From Haematococcus lacustris (Eukaryota; Chlorophyta; Chlorophyceae; Chlamydomonadales; Haematococcaceae), in NCBI GenBank assembly GCA_030144725.1, contig JASKMD010000021.1, positions 1,447,768 to 1,511,767 of the forward strand: DNA of 64,000 nucleotides. Reading direction: 5' to 3'. The translations under genes were made by a program, and so were the position numbers. Positions 1-9,455 of this stretch are shown piece by piece. Under the pieces are notes generated by a model. That model did not search any database and was not told the origin of the DNA. It was given only the letters and a program-made list of their open reading frames with translations. Each line of letters begins with the position of its first letter. The stretch's first letter is position 1.

Positions 1-209
1 AGGGGACAGCAACGGGGCCCCTCTCAGGAAGGGAAAACGGCCAGGAGAGGGCACAGCAAGGGGACCACAGCCAGGTGGCGGCTGCAATGGTCGAGTGTAA
101 GCAGGCCTCATATACCCGCTGAGTGAATGAGCCCTGTGGCGCTGACGCTACTCTCATTCTTTCAGAGCAGCCCGAAGGCGACTGCACAAATTTGCTCCAG
201 AGCCAAGCA
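1..209. other. No gene seen; flank of first Fanzor copy
   Basis: No coding region, RNA gene or clear repeat is recognisable here. The stretch ends at the left direct repeat that flanks the first Fanzor-type element. Confidence 0.5.
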
Positions 210-260
210 GGCTGAGCCATGTTCTGTTTGTTCTGTTCTGTTTGTTCTGTTTGTAGTGAT

Positions 261-1001
261 ATGAAGCGACATGGGTGTGCCAAGCAGCTGGTGGTGTTCT
301 TTGGCGCTGCTACCATTGGCACTGGGGGTGGGTGGGGTGCTGACGCGGTGTTGCGTGCTTGCCGCAAGGTGGTGTGCAGGCCCAGGGGCGCAGGCCAGCT
401 GCGGGGCAGGGTGGTGCTTGTGGATGAGCACCGCACCAGCCGGGTCAGCTCAGCAGTGAATGGCAAGCAGCCCTGTGAGGAGGAGCTGGACAAACTCAGT
501 GCCACCAGGCCTGCAGACTGGAAGCCCCCAGCAGGGCAGGTGGAACAGCGCCTGGTGCGCCCAGCCTGGAGCCAGGAGCGTGGCCAGCCAGTGCGGGGCC
601 TGGTGTGGTGCCCTGTAGTGGCCCCCCGCAGGCCCCCACAGGCCCCATGCAGCGGCCAGGCAGCCACACAGCCAGCAGCCTCAGAGCCAGGGCCCAGCAC
701 TCCCCCTCCAGCCAAGCGCAGCAAGCCGGCAGCTGAGCCCACCAAGGGCAAGGGCAAGGGCAAGGCTGCCAAGGCAAAGCCAGCACCACAGCCAGGCAGG
801 TGGCTGGACAGGGACTGCAATGCAGCATTGAACATGCAGCGGATTGGGGAGAGCAGGTGGCGGCCGCTGGAACTGTGCTACTGGCCAGACCAGGGAGCTC
901 TGACAGCCAAGGGCAAGGAGTACCCTGGCCTGGGCTACAAGCGGCTGCGAGACAAGCCACCCCAGGCCCAGCAGCAGCAGCAGCCTGCTGTGGCACAGTA
1001 G
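261..1001 (+). pseudogene. Fanzor/TnpB-like RNA-guided nuclease, C-terminal fragment
   Basis: This open frame corresponds to the last exon of a Fanzor (eukaryotic TnpB) protein. It carries the RuvC-II region (VVLVDEHRTSRVSS, with the catalytic-type Glu) and the RuvC-III region (RWLDRDCNAALNM, the classic DRDxNAA motif). The RuvC-I half is absent because of the 5' truncation, so the fragment cannot be an active nuclease. A low-complexity Lys/Ala/Pro-rich insert lies between the RuvC-II and RuvC-III parts in three of the four copies here. The usual four-cysteine zinc finger is reduced to isolated Cys residues (QPCE, WCPVV). An open frame extends upstream to 219 but runs through filler DNA and is not part of the original protein. 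The stop TAG is at 999-1001. Confidence 0.85.
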
Positions 1002-1264
1002 TGTGTGCCCCCCCCCACTTGAAGCTGTCATCAGCTTGCAATTAGTGCATGTTTTGTCATGCCAACTCTACATCATAGCCCTCGGGTCAGGCAATAGTGT
1101 AGGTGGTAGGCGGGCTCATGTGCCATGTGCACTGGGTTTACTCCACACAGCCCAATAACACTGTTTGAGTCGGGCCACTATTGCCCACTAGTATATTCCC
1201 GCTAGTGGCTGCTAGTGGCTACTACTGATCCGGCTCAAATGGAGGCCCTAGTGTGGGACAAGGG
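1002..1264 (+). ncRNA. Conserved 3' non-coding tail of Fanzor copy 1 (candidate guide-RNA scaffold)
   Basis: About 260 bases after the stop are nearly identical in all four Fanzor copies, whereas their 5' parts differ. The tail ends in a GGGACAAGGGGG-type sequence. In this copy the left arm of the terminal inverted repeat is decayed (TTTGAGTCGGG near 1174), while the right arm GATCCGGCTCAAA is intact at 1227-1239. In known Fanzor and TnpB systems the guide RNA is transcribed from the 3' end of the element and runs into flanking DNA. Placing an RNA here is inference from that precedent. Confidence 0.4.
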
Positions 1265-1287
1265 GGCTGAGCCATGTTCTGCCCGCA

Positions 1288-1347
1288 ATGCCATGCTATG
1301 CCATGCCATGCCATGCCATGCCATGCCATGCCAAGCCATGCCATGCC
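1288..1347. repeat. (CCATG)n simple repeat
   Basis: About eleven near-perfect copies of a CCATG pentamer lie immediately outside the right direct repeat of Fanzor copy 1. Confidence 0.9.
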
Positions 1348-4300
1348 AGCTTAGTCAGATGGGTCAGAGGTGGGTCAGGTGTGAGTCAGCCAGGTCAGCC
1401 AGGCTACTGCCCCAGGTTCTGCCAGGCAGTGACCCAAGAGCCACCCACCTCAGCCCATACCCGGCGCTGCTCCTGCTCCTCCCTGCCAGGGCTCACATAG
1501 CCCCTGTGGCGGCGGCCCCCTGGGCCCTGCCCCACCCCCTCGTGCCCGCCTTGCACCCCTCCTTCCGCCCCTGCTGCCGGCACCCCTGCCCCCATCATGC
1601 TGGCCTCTTCTGCTGGCACCACCTGAGGCATGCCTGGGGGGTTGGGGAGGTGAGACGACTGCATTGTCTGTGCTGCTTCGCCCGGGACCTGTCCAGCGAA
1701 TGGTGGTGGGCTGCGGGTATGGCTGGGAGGGGCCAAGGGTGGCAACCCAGGCATTGCGCTTGGCTGTGCGGTGGGGTCGTTTGTGAAAGCAGACTCGGCC
1801 TTGGGTCGTGGCAGGCGGCTAGTGGGCTTATGCAAGGGAGGCGTAGGGATCAAGCCAGAGGCTGGGGGAGAGAAGGCCGTCAGAGCGCTGCTTCCGTCTG
1901 GTGCGCCCAAGCTGGAAGCGTGACGTAGGAGAGGAAGGGGCGATGGTGACTTGGACGGGGCGGCACCTGGGTGGGTAGCCCGGAAAGGGATTTCGGCGAC
2001 AGAATCGAGATAAGGCACTGAAATGCAAAGGACCACCGACGCAGTCTATGGATGACGGGCCAGCCGATGGTGCATACAAGACTTTACGTACCACTTTCGG
2101 CACTCATCGCCCAGTGAGACATAGGGGTCTCCCAGTGCACATCGTCTAGTCCATCTGACCTATGAGGCTTGGTTGTCGAACATGCGGCTCACGGACATGG
2201 CAGCGGCGATGGGTATAGCCACTACTGCGGCGCGTAGTCAAGATGAGCGCAGGGTATAGCACACACGCCCACGATGCCATAACATTATGCATGTGTCTTC
2301 TCCACCCCATGCATGGAGAAATGCCCAAGGCCTCACTTAACACATACGAACAGGAAATTTCTGAACAATACATTGCAACGTCTCAGCTTGTTCAGATGTG
2401 TAGACTATTATAGGCACCCTAGTCTCATACTCTGTAGGAAGGGCTTCGGTGCTGCCGCACGAAGCCAGCATGGTCCTCCTCCTCCTAATGCTGAGCAAGT
2501 TGTGGTAGTTTCCGACCTGGCCTAGCCTGGCCAGGCGTCTGGGCCTAGGCAGCCTTAGATTGGTACAGTAGTGTTAAGTGCTTGTACGGCACTGGGCTCG
2601 TTGCAAGTGGTTTCAATTTGATTGGAGGTGAAAGGTGCCATGCATTCGCGGTTGGCGGTTGGCGGCCGACAGATAAGAGCAGCCGCCGCCGACAATGTTG
2701 CATTCACTTGTGCTCGACTAAAGCCATATGTGTCTTTTGGTGATGCCCTCACGGGGGCCCATGTCTCTTCCCGGATCTTCGATGATGTACCCGCGCCACA
2801 CGCCGCCTTTCACACCAACATGTTCATGACCACGCACTCGTAACAGCGCCTTTCTAAGGTTGCGGTGTGCAAGCTCGCGGGCCTCCTGCCCTACATGTCC
2901 GTTAAGGCATCGCTGAAGGCTCGGCACAAAACGTCGTGTTCTCGCGATCTGCTTCGGGTGAGTTTGCCTTCCTGTTACGTTCTCCACCCCTCCGTCGATG
3001 CACTCGCCTCTGCTCGTCCGGCTAGGGATCTCTTTGTTGGGTTGGTCATCAACGCTCCCCTGCTCGTGCTCTTGGCTCACACTGGTCGCCGAAGTAGGAC
3101 TGCATGCGGCAAGGATGATTGAACCGAAATCCAATGCTGACCAGGCATGATTGAGCAAACATTCAACGAGCTTTTTAATTCTGAGCCGCATTGCACCTCC
3201 CACCCAAACCTAGACACTTTGGGCACAAGAGCATGGTTATTCCCTCGTATCTCTGCAGTAATGTCCATCATGCAGATCCTCATTCATCACTGACATTCAC
3301 CCTTATTGACCCAATCATTCTGTGCTGTTTTCTTAATACTAGCCTTTGTTGATGTTGTGTGGTGCTGGTGGCAGATGATGAGTCATGAACACAATGGGTA
3401 ATTTGCGACTGCTGGCAGGGTTGCTCCTGCCAGGTGATGACAAAGTGCCAGCTGATGCCATCCTCATCCACAGCCCACAAAACGGAGAAGTGTCTGTCAT
3501 GCCTCCTTGCCACGACTCTGCCTTCCCTTGGTGGTTGATGCATGCTCTGTTGCACCCCACCAAAGCTGAAGGGGCTGTCCTGCTCTAGCCAGGCAAAGCT
3601 CTTTGTCGCTGTGTCACTCAACTCTCCCTCTTGCGTCCCTGTCATTCTGCATGTGTGTTTCCACTATCCAATGTCTTGCAATCAGCCTGTCCAGCCTGGT
3701 ATGTTTTCTTGGCCAATGCAGGTGGTCATGACCAGTGGCTGCCTGCGGAGTTGTTGAACCAACCATCCATATTGTGTGCTATGAGGCAAGGACCCTTGTG
3801 CGCAGTTTGGCAGGTGAGTCGAGCAGCTTCACATCCTACTTGCCAGGCCATAATGATAGCAATGGGGTCCAGTAAGTAGATGGTTGATGCCGGTATGGCT
3901 GGTCTGTTGAAAGATCTTTAGCTAGCCACCTGGAAAATTGCAAGCATGCTGTGACATGGCGTTGCATGCGGCGATGATGACTCACATCAAACTCCCAAGC
4001 TGATCGCGTGATTAAAACCTTGACATTCCACCTTTTTTAGCTGAGCCGCGCACTGCCCTCACCTCCACCCCTTTCCCTGCCTGACCCTCCCTCTCCTTGC
4101 CTCACCCTCCAGCTATGCCTGCCTTGTGATGAACTGCCCAGCCCATGACTGCGCAGGTGCCTGCCTGCCTGCCTGCTTTCCCCTTAGCTTGCTTGCCTGA
4201 TGTCTTGTTGTGGGCAGCCTGCCTGGAGTCAGCGCTGCTCAGTGCGCGGGCCCCCCACTTCGGCGGCCCATACTGACTTGACCTCACGGTCACGGCTGAC

Positions 4301-5635
4301 AACCGGTGCCTGCACCCACGGGGGTGGGCCGCACCCCACGGCCCACCCCCACTATAATGCAGGACACACTCCCCTCGCCCACGCACACCACACCGCCTTC
4401 CCGGCGCTTGTTGAGCATGCCTAATGCAACCAAACCTGTTTTTGCACCTAGACATTGGATCAAGCTGCTGCTGATGCTCCTGCTGATGCCTTTGCCTGCC
4501 TGACCTCACTGCACCAGCTCATACTGCTCTGCCACACTTGCTTTCATGTACAGGGCTTGAGTTGAAGGAGGGGGCTCAACCTCCAATGCAGCTTTTTGTG
4601 CAGCGTCCTCAATCTGCCATGAGAGTCTGCAGCACCTACTACCCTGGACTACCCTGCTTGACGCATTGCTCACGGGTTCAGCTGCCTGAGCTGTCGCTGG
4701 ACCCCGCTGGGTGAGTGACATGAGGGAGCAAGGCAGTGGTTGAGGGAATATGGTATGGTGTGAAGTGGTGGGTTGGAAGCTGCTCTCATGAATGTGAGTG
4801 GGGCCCTATGCCTTGCACCCATTCTCCACTGCTGCTGACATCTGTACATGTTTTAATTGCTGTTAGCGTATAACAGTTGTCAATAGCCCTTGTACTGACA
4901 GTTGCCTTCAGCCTTGTATGCTACCTGCATGCTACATCACATCACATGCTGCCCTTCACTGTTGTATCCATGGTCATCTGATGTTGACTTGTCTTACTAG
5001 TGCTGCTTGTTGCTGCTGGGCGGTGATGAATTGTTATCCGCGCTACTGAGCCACTAGTACTAGTGGCTCTGAAGAGAAACATGACACATGGTTGAATTTC
5101 TTCAACTGAGCCCAGCTGCACTTCCACGCACTGAACGTGTTGCACTCTTCCTTGGACACTGATAACATGCGCAGCAGGAGGCCCCTGTCCTTTTTTCCCC
5201 TGTTATCACCTGCCTACTGCCTCCACTTCAGGTGGCACTAAGTAAGGCTGTCGTCGGAGATGATGCGAGTCATGCGACAAGAAGACGTCATGCTCGACCG
5301 GCATCCCACACTCCTCGGTCAGCCTGGTTCGTTTCCAAGGGTTGTTATTTGTGCGCCATCTATTTTTGATCAACATGGAATAGATTACTGTCGGCAACCA
5401 AGCTTAGATGTAACCAGCTAAAGGCTCTGATGGAACGCAGCTGGCGTCGATTTGCAACGCTGGAGGGGAAACTAGACAGTCAAGGCCGCCATCAGGTATA
5501 AAAGCAGGGAAAATGAACGGAGAGGTAGCTGGTCAGCGGAAGCGGTTTAGGGTGGAGGGAAACAGGCCCTATGCTGTTTCCCGCAATCGACATTGTGGTG
5601 GCGCTAGATAAGTTTGCACTGTGTTAGCTGTGCTG
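1348..5635. other. 4.3 kb without a recognisable gene
   Basis: Open frames occur on both strands but none shows a family motif, consistent splice sites or uninterrupted length. A minus-strand frame at 1404-2036 is Pro/Ser-rich and looks like chance coding in GC-rich DNA. Two diverged direct-repeat segments lie near 3100-3205 and 3965-4065. TATAAAA at about 5498 is an isolated promoter-like string. I see no RNA gene. Confidence 0.4.
3100..4065. repeat. Pair of diverged ~105-bp direct repeats
   Basis: The segments near 3100-3205 and 3965-4065 share a common order of words: GCATGCGGC, a GATGATGA-like stretch, a TGATTxAAxC block, and a run ending in CTGAGCCGC followed by CACCTCCCA/CACCTCCA. They are strongly diverged. 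They may be relics of one dispersed repeat or the ends of an old 1-kb element. Confidence 0.35.
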
Positions 5636-6216
5636 TTATGTTAGGTGGCTTATACCACTTAAGCCGTCAGCTTGGCCGCCCTCCCCCTCTAGGGGTTTGT
5701 GACTTTCTGCAACGCACTTCAAAGCAAGGTGCACAAACAGAGGTGCACATGGGCTCAACATGAAGTCATGCAAGTTCTCATTATTGTTCTGTAAAGTCAT
5801 GGCAAACTCCGGCTGCTCCCTGATGGAACTCGTGGCAGTGGACTCAAAGGTGAAATGCATGGCATCATCCACTACCCCCTCTCTGCATCTGGTGCATGTG
5901 CGATCAATGAAAGTAACCCCCTCAAACCGAGCCTTCTCCACCCCCAGACCGCTGTTGCCTACCTGAACCTAGTCAGGCTCGTGCGAACTTCTGTAGAGAG
6001 CTGTCTGTTAAGCAGGTGTGGTGCCATGTGATTGATGCCAATGCCGTCCCCATGCTTGAACCATGTAGCATACGAACATCTCTCCCGATGCACCGTCTCA
6101 GGCAGTCTAGGGTCTCCCTCAAACCCAACCCAACGCCTCCCCCACCTCTCGAGCCACTTGACTTCCATAGCCTTGGTGCCTAGGACCATGTCCGGCCTCA
6201 AAGTAAACTCACCCCC

Positions 6217-7648
6217 CATCAGCTCTCATGAACGACCCAGAAAGCAACACCATCAACAAGGCGGAACTCACGGCGATACACGCGGCACTCACAGCGGGGG
6301 CCAAACGCATCGCCACCGACAGCCTCTGCTCTATCTACCAGATCCGCCGAGCCCTCGCTAACCCGATGTCGCTCATCACCCACAGACACAACGACATCCT
6401 GACCGCTTGCGCCACCCTCATCATCGACAGCCCCGTCACGATCCACTTCTACAAAGTCCGGGCCCACTCGGGAATCATCGGCAACGAAGGCGCAGATGCC
6501 CTTGCCAAGCACGCGGCGCTACACCCAGAGCTTGCCAATACCCCGGCCTACCGCCCGACCACACGGAAAGAAACCAACACCTGGCTCAACAACGAAGCCG
6601 ACGGCGACACCCCCGCCCCACTGCCGGATTGCCGCCAAAGCGTGCGAGCACACATGCACCGCAAGCACAGCCTCGGTCTTGCCAATCAAGATAGTATCTA
6701 CTACCAGATGTCTCAGGAGATCACCAAAGCCGCGGCGAAAGGAGCAGGCGAAAGAATTATGACCGATACGAACATCTCCATCCACGCGCAACGAACTGCC
6801 CTACTATACCGCACCGGCGGGCTCTATAACCAAAAGCTGGCCATGCGCTGGAAACGGGCGACCGACGACCGGTGCCCACTCTGCGGGGAAGCCGACAGTG
6901 CCACTCACCTCCTCTCGGGCTGCAGCGAGACACTACCGATGGTGCAAGAAAGGCATAACGGGGCCGGCCGCCTCATCGCTAAAGCCATAAGCAAGGGTAC
7001 CCTAGGCGGGTGCATCCGATTCGCGGACACCGGCAGCTGGGAGAAGGGCGCAAAAGATAACCTCGACCTCCCTAACGACACACTACACACAACACTACGA
7101 GCACTCGGACTGAAGACAACAGCAACCAAAAACACCACCAGACCAGACATTCTCATGGTAATGCCACCAACGACGACGGGCAAACGTGGCAAAGCCATCA
7201 AACGGGTCACCATCATAGAAATCAAATACTGCTCGGACTCAAGGTGGACGGATCAATTAGACAAGGCACTCAACCAACACACCAATCTAGCTCAAAGTAT
7301 ACGCAAGAAAGGCCACATGGTGGAGATTAGACCAATCCTCCTGGGCATAGGGGGCATAACGTATGAAGCACACACACGGCAACACCTGCTGGCCCTGGGG
7401 GTTTCACAAGACAACACTACTAAACTATTACACAAGCTAACAAGACACGCGGTGGAGACAGCCCACTCCATTGCAAAGACAAGCTACAGACTCAGGGCTA
7501 CTAAGAGGGAGGGAGGGTAGGGGGGTCGCCTCTTTCTTGGCTTGACTGGTGGGAGCAGGCCGCGCCCCAGGCGGTAGCTCCTCCCTTGATGCACGCCGGT
7601 GAATACCGGAGTAGTCTTCTTCTTCTTCTTTCTTCTTCATCAGCTCTC
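6217..7648 (+). mobile_element. Nested 5'-truncated LINE insertion with 11-bp target-site duplication
   Basis: The direct repeat CATCAGCTCTC occurs at 6217-6227 and 7638-7648. The 1,410-bp insert between them (6228-7637) carries the end of a plus-strand LINE and finishes in a CTT-rich tail (about 7613-7637). Removing the insert and one repeat joins AVRELM to GGEFTLRPDM of the minus-strand host LINE without changing frame. The insertion is thus exactly delimited and younger than its host element. Confidence 0.92.
6228..7520 (+). CDS. LINE polyprotein C-terminal part: RNase H, CCHC zinc motif, restriction-like endonuclease
   Basis: This 430-codon open frame begins at the 5' truncation point, so the Met at 6228 is fortuitous. 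Residues about 10-96 form an RNase HI domain: Glu13 in NKAELTAIHAAL, Asp31 in IATDSLCSI, and His80 to Asp90 in HSGIIGNEGADALAKHA. The first catalytic Asp lies upstream and is lost. A zinc motif follows with Cys216, Cys219, His227 and Cys232. The C-terminal third has RPD (Asp307), then Glu331 and Lys333 in VTIIEIKY, the PD-(D/E)xK arrangement of a restriction-like endonuclease. RNase H, then CCHC, then restriction-like nuclease fits the RandI/Dualen group of algal LINEs. Its frame is intact although the element is truncated. It ends in a Lys/Arg-rich tail. Confidence 0.82.
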   Translation: MNDPESNTINKAELTAIHAALTAGAKRIATDSLCSIYQIRRALANPMSLITHRHNDILTACATLIIDSPVTIHFYKVRAHSGIIGNEGADALAKHAALHPELANTPAYRPTTRKETNTWLNNEADGDTPAPLPDCRQSVRAHMHRKHSLGLANQDSIYYQMSQEITKAAAKGAGERIMTDTNISIHAQRTALLYRTGGLYNQKLAMRWKRATDDRCPLCGEADSATHLLSGCSETLPMVQERHNGAGRLIAKAISKGTLGGCIRFADTGSWEKGAKDNLDLPNDTLHTTLRALGLKTTATKNTTRPDILMVMPPTTTGKRGKAIKRVTIIEIKYCSDSRWTDQLDKALNQHTNLAQSIRKKGHMVEIRPILLGIGGITYEAHTRQHLLALGVSQDNTTKLLHKLTRHAVETAHSIAKTSYRLRATKREGG

Positions 7649-8260
7649 TAACGGCCAGCTGAAACTGAGCACTCCAGCTGGTCTGGCAACTCCTGCCTAA
7701 CTCCACATCTGCCTTGATGACCCTCATTAGCAGGTCACTGTGGGATAGTTTGGCAGTGTTCCAGAACTTGCATGCAGCCCTTAGCCAGTAAAGCTGGAGG
7801 GGCAGCTGCCCCAACTCATGCAGCACCATCAGGCCTGACACTGAGCTACGTTCCCTGGCAGCAAACCTGAGAAAGCTGAGCATGCGTGTTTGCACTGGGT
7901 TGGAGAGCTGCACACCGTTCCCAAGGAAGGCAGTGCCCCATACCTGGCTGCCATACAGCCCCAATGGGAGCACGAACGCTCTAATGAGGTAACACAGGGC
8001 ATATGGATCTTGCAGGACCCCATACTCTCTGGCACGCTTGCATACCTGGCGCATGGCGAGGAACATGCCAGCCCTCATATGAGTGGCAGCAAAAGCAGGG
8101 GTGGCGCTGGGATTGAAGTGCATGCCTTAGTACTTGAACTCTCTCACCACAGGCAGGAACTCATGCTTGTGAGAGAGAGCATGAGCATTGTTGCAATACG
8201 TGATGTGGGGGCACATGCATATGGGCTCTCCATTACCACTGACGCGGACCATCTCAAAAG

Positions 8261-8678
8261 CAAGTAATGAAGGTGACGTTTACACCATTACCTGCAATGG
8301 GACCGACCATATCGCCTGGGCCATCTCGCTCTGATCTCGTGGGAGTAAGACATATTGACACGCTGTCCTGCGCAGCTAACACATCAGCTAGTGAAACTTC
8401 TGCCATTACGTTACTGCCTTTACATTGCACCACCGCCCTCACCAACCTGAACCAGGGAACATGAGTGCAACTGGGCTGGCACAGGCCCTAGGCAGGGGGG
8501 ACGAGGGGTGGGGAAAAAGGAGGGGGGCAAGGGGGGAAACGGGGGGGCTTGCGAGAAGATTAAGGAGGTGGAAGCAAGGGAGGTGCATGGTTAGGTGATG
8601 GTACTGGGGATGTGGGCGATGGAGGGAGAGGGTATGGGCACTGCTGATTGCACCTCGCGCATCATCACCCATCACATA
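8261..8678. other. No gene seen
   Basis: The stretch lies between the decayed LINE and the second Fanzor element. It contains a G-rich run (about 8495-8550) and no supported coding region. Confidence 0.4.
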
Positions 8679-8769
8679 GGCTGTCACTGATAATGTTTCA
8701 CAGTCCGTGGCCGAGGCAATGTATAAGTGTCGGTGATGGTCGGTACGACCAAGGCTGTAACAGAGCACT

Positions 8770-8867
8770 TGCCAGCCAAGGGCAAGGAGTACCCTGGCCT
8801 GGGCTACAAGCGGCTGCGAGACAAGCCACCCCAGGAGCAGCAGCAGCAGCCTGCTGTGGCACAGTAG
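8770..8867 (+). pseudogene. Fanzor C-terminal tail remnant
   Basis: Only the extreme C-terminus of the Fanzor reading frame remains (AKGKEYPGLGYKRLRD, then a Gln-rich end), with TAG at 8865-8867. No catalytic motif is left. Confidence 0.8.
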
Positions 8868-9117
8868 TGTGTGCCCCCCCCCACTTGAAGCTGTCATCAG
8901 CTTACAATTAGTGCATGTTTTGTCATGCCAACTCTACATCATAGCCCTCGGGTCCGGCAATAGTGTAGGTGGTAGGAGGCTCATGTGCCATGTGCACTGG
9001 GTTTACTCCACACAGCCCAATAACACTGTTTGAGCCGGATCTAGTTAGTGGCTGCTAGTGGCTGATAGTAGGTACTTCTGATCCGGCTCAAATGGAGGCC
9101 CTAGTGAGGGACAAGGG
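8868..9117 (+). ncRNA. Conserved 3' tail of Fanzor copy 2 with perfect 13-bp terminal inverted repeat
   Basis: The tail contains TTTGAGCCGGATC at 9029-9041 and its exact reverse complement GATCCGGCTCAAA at 9080-9092. They enclose a 38-base loop made of TAGTGGCTGC-like direct repeats. The structure sits about 25 bases from the element's 3' end. It is preserved even in this copy, which has lost almost all coding sequence, so it probably acts in cis, as a mobility signal or RNA scaffold. Transcription is not shown. Confidence 0.5.
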
Positions 9118-9132
9118 GGCTGTCACTGATAA

Positions 9133-9455
9133 AACCTGCGTTCAAGCTGTGGCTTCCTTCCCACCTCTGTTTAACGTGTCTTATAGCCAGCTGGTCCTTG
9201 GCTGGTCAGACGCCTGGAGCTCATTATCAGCAGTCACCGTGAGAGGTCAGTAGCGTAGGGTTGCCTGCCACGCACGGCGGCCATCGCGGCACATGCGTGA
9301 CACTAGCGGGCAGTTTGTTGGTGTCCGGTGGTGGACCATAGCCATCGCAGAGCTGCCCGCCCAACCAAAGCTACACGGTTAAACGTCCAAGGTTTACACC
9401 TGCGAGTGGTGCTGTGTTGGAGCCTTGATAGCTACAGCCTGGGACCTTGGCGGAA
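9133..9455 (+). promoter_or_regulatory. Presumed promoter and 5' leader of the Bld10/CEP135 gene
   Basis: The 323 bases between the Fanzor duplication and the start codon are the only free upstream sequence. I see no clear TATA box. The start region reads GGCGGAAATGG. Confidence 0.35.

Larger units (their letters stand above)
210..1281 (+). mobile_element. Fanzor-type element, copy 1, 5'-truncated, with flanking 17-bp direct repeats
   Basis: The element body (about 227-1264) lies between two identical 17-base direct repeats, GGCTGAGCCATGTTCTG, at 210-226 and 1265-1281. About 34 bases of TTCTG/TTTG-rich filler (227-260) separate the left repeat from the point where similarity to the longest copy (29835-33738) begins, at the ATGAAGCG sequence at 261. 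The element therefore lacks everything upstream of the last coding exon. Its 3' end keeps the conserved non-coding tail shared by all four copies. A precise duplication beside a 5'-truncated copy resembles a retroposition footprint, which is not the expected signature of a plain IS607-like element; that reading is inference. Confidence 0.75.
5636..8260 (-). pseudogene. Decayed LINE (non-LTR retrotransposon), thumb and C-terminal part, split by a nested LINE
   Basis: Read on the minus strand from about 8260, the sequence encodes the end of a reverse-transcriptase domain and the region after it: HEFLPVVREFKY, then an in-frame TAA at 8129-8127 where a Leu of a KYLGM-type motif is expected, then GMHFNPSATP and VLPLGLYGSQVWGT. 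The frame runs to AVRELM at 7638, is interrupted by the insert 6228-7637, and resumes at 6227 as GGEFTLRPDM in the same frame. It continues through RWVGFEGDPRLP to RTSLTRFR, where one base appears lost near 5960. A shifted frame then gives VEKARFEGVTF and a CTRC...HF...C-like zinc motif (5941-5636). Damage includes a nonsense codon, a frameshift and the insertion. Confidence 0.8.
8679..9132 (+). mobile_element. Fanzor-type element, copy 2, internally deleted, with 15-bp target-site duplication
   Basis: GGCTGTCACTGATAA occurs at 8679-8693 and 9118-9132 and brackets a 424-bp element. The element starts with about 75 bases matching the 5' region of the longest copy (TGTTTCACAG onward, including GTCGGTGATGGTCGGTACGA). 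It then jumps at GAGCACTT directly to the last coding codons (GCCAGCCAAGGGCAAGG) and the conserved tail. This is a non-autonomous, internally deleted derivative that keeps both a 5' segment and the full 3' end. It ends 323 bp before the Bld10/CEP135 start codon, within that gene's likely promoter region. Confidence 0.85.

Noticed and set aside
219..260. N-terminal extension of Fanzor copy 1
   Set aside because: TTCTG/TTTG filler between the target duplication and the truncation point; not present in other copies.
1215..2036. Overlapping 200-residue open frames on both strands
   Set aside because: Low-complexity composition, mutual antisense overlap and no family motif.
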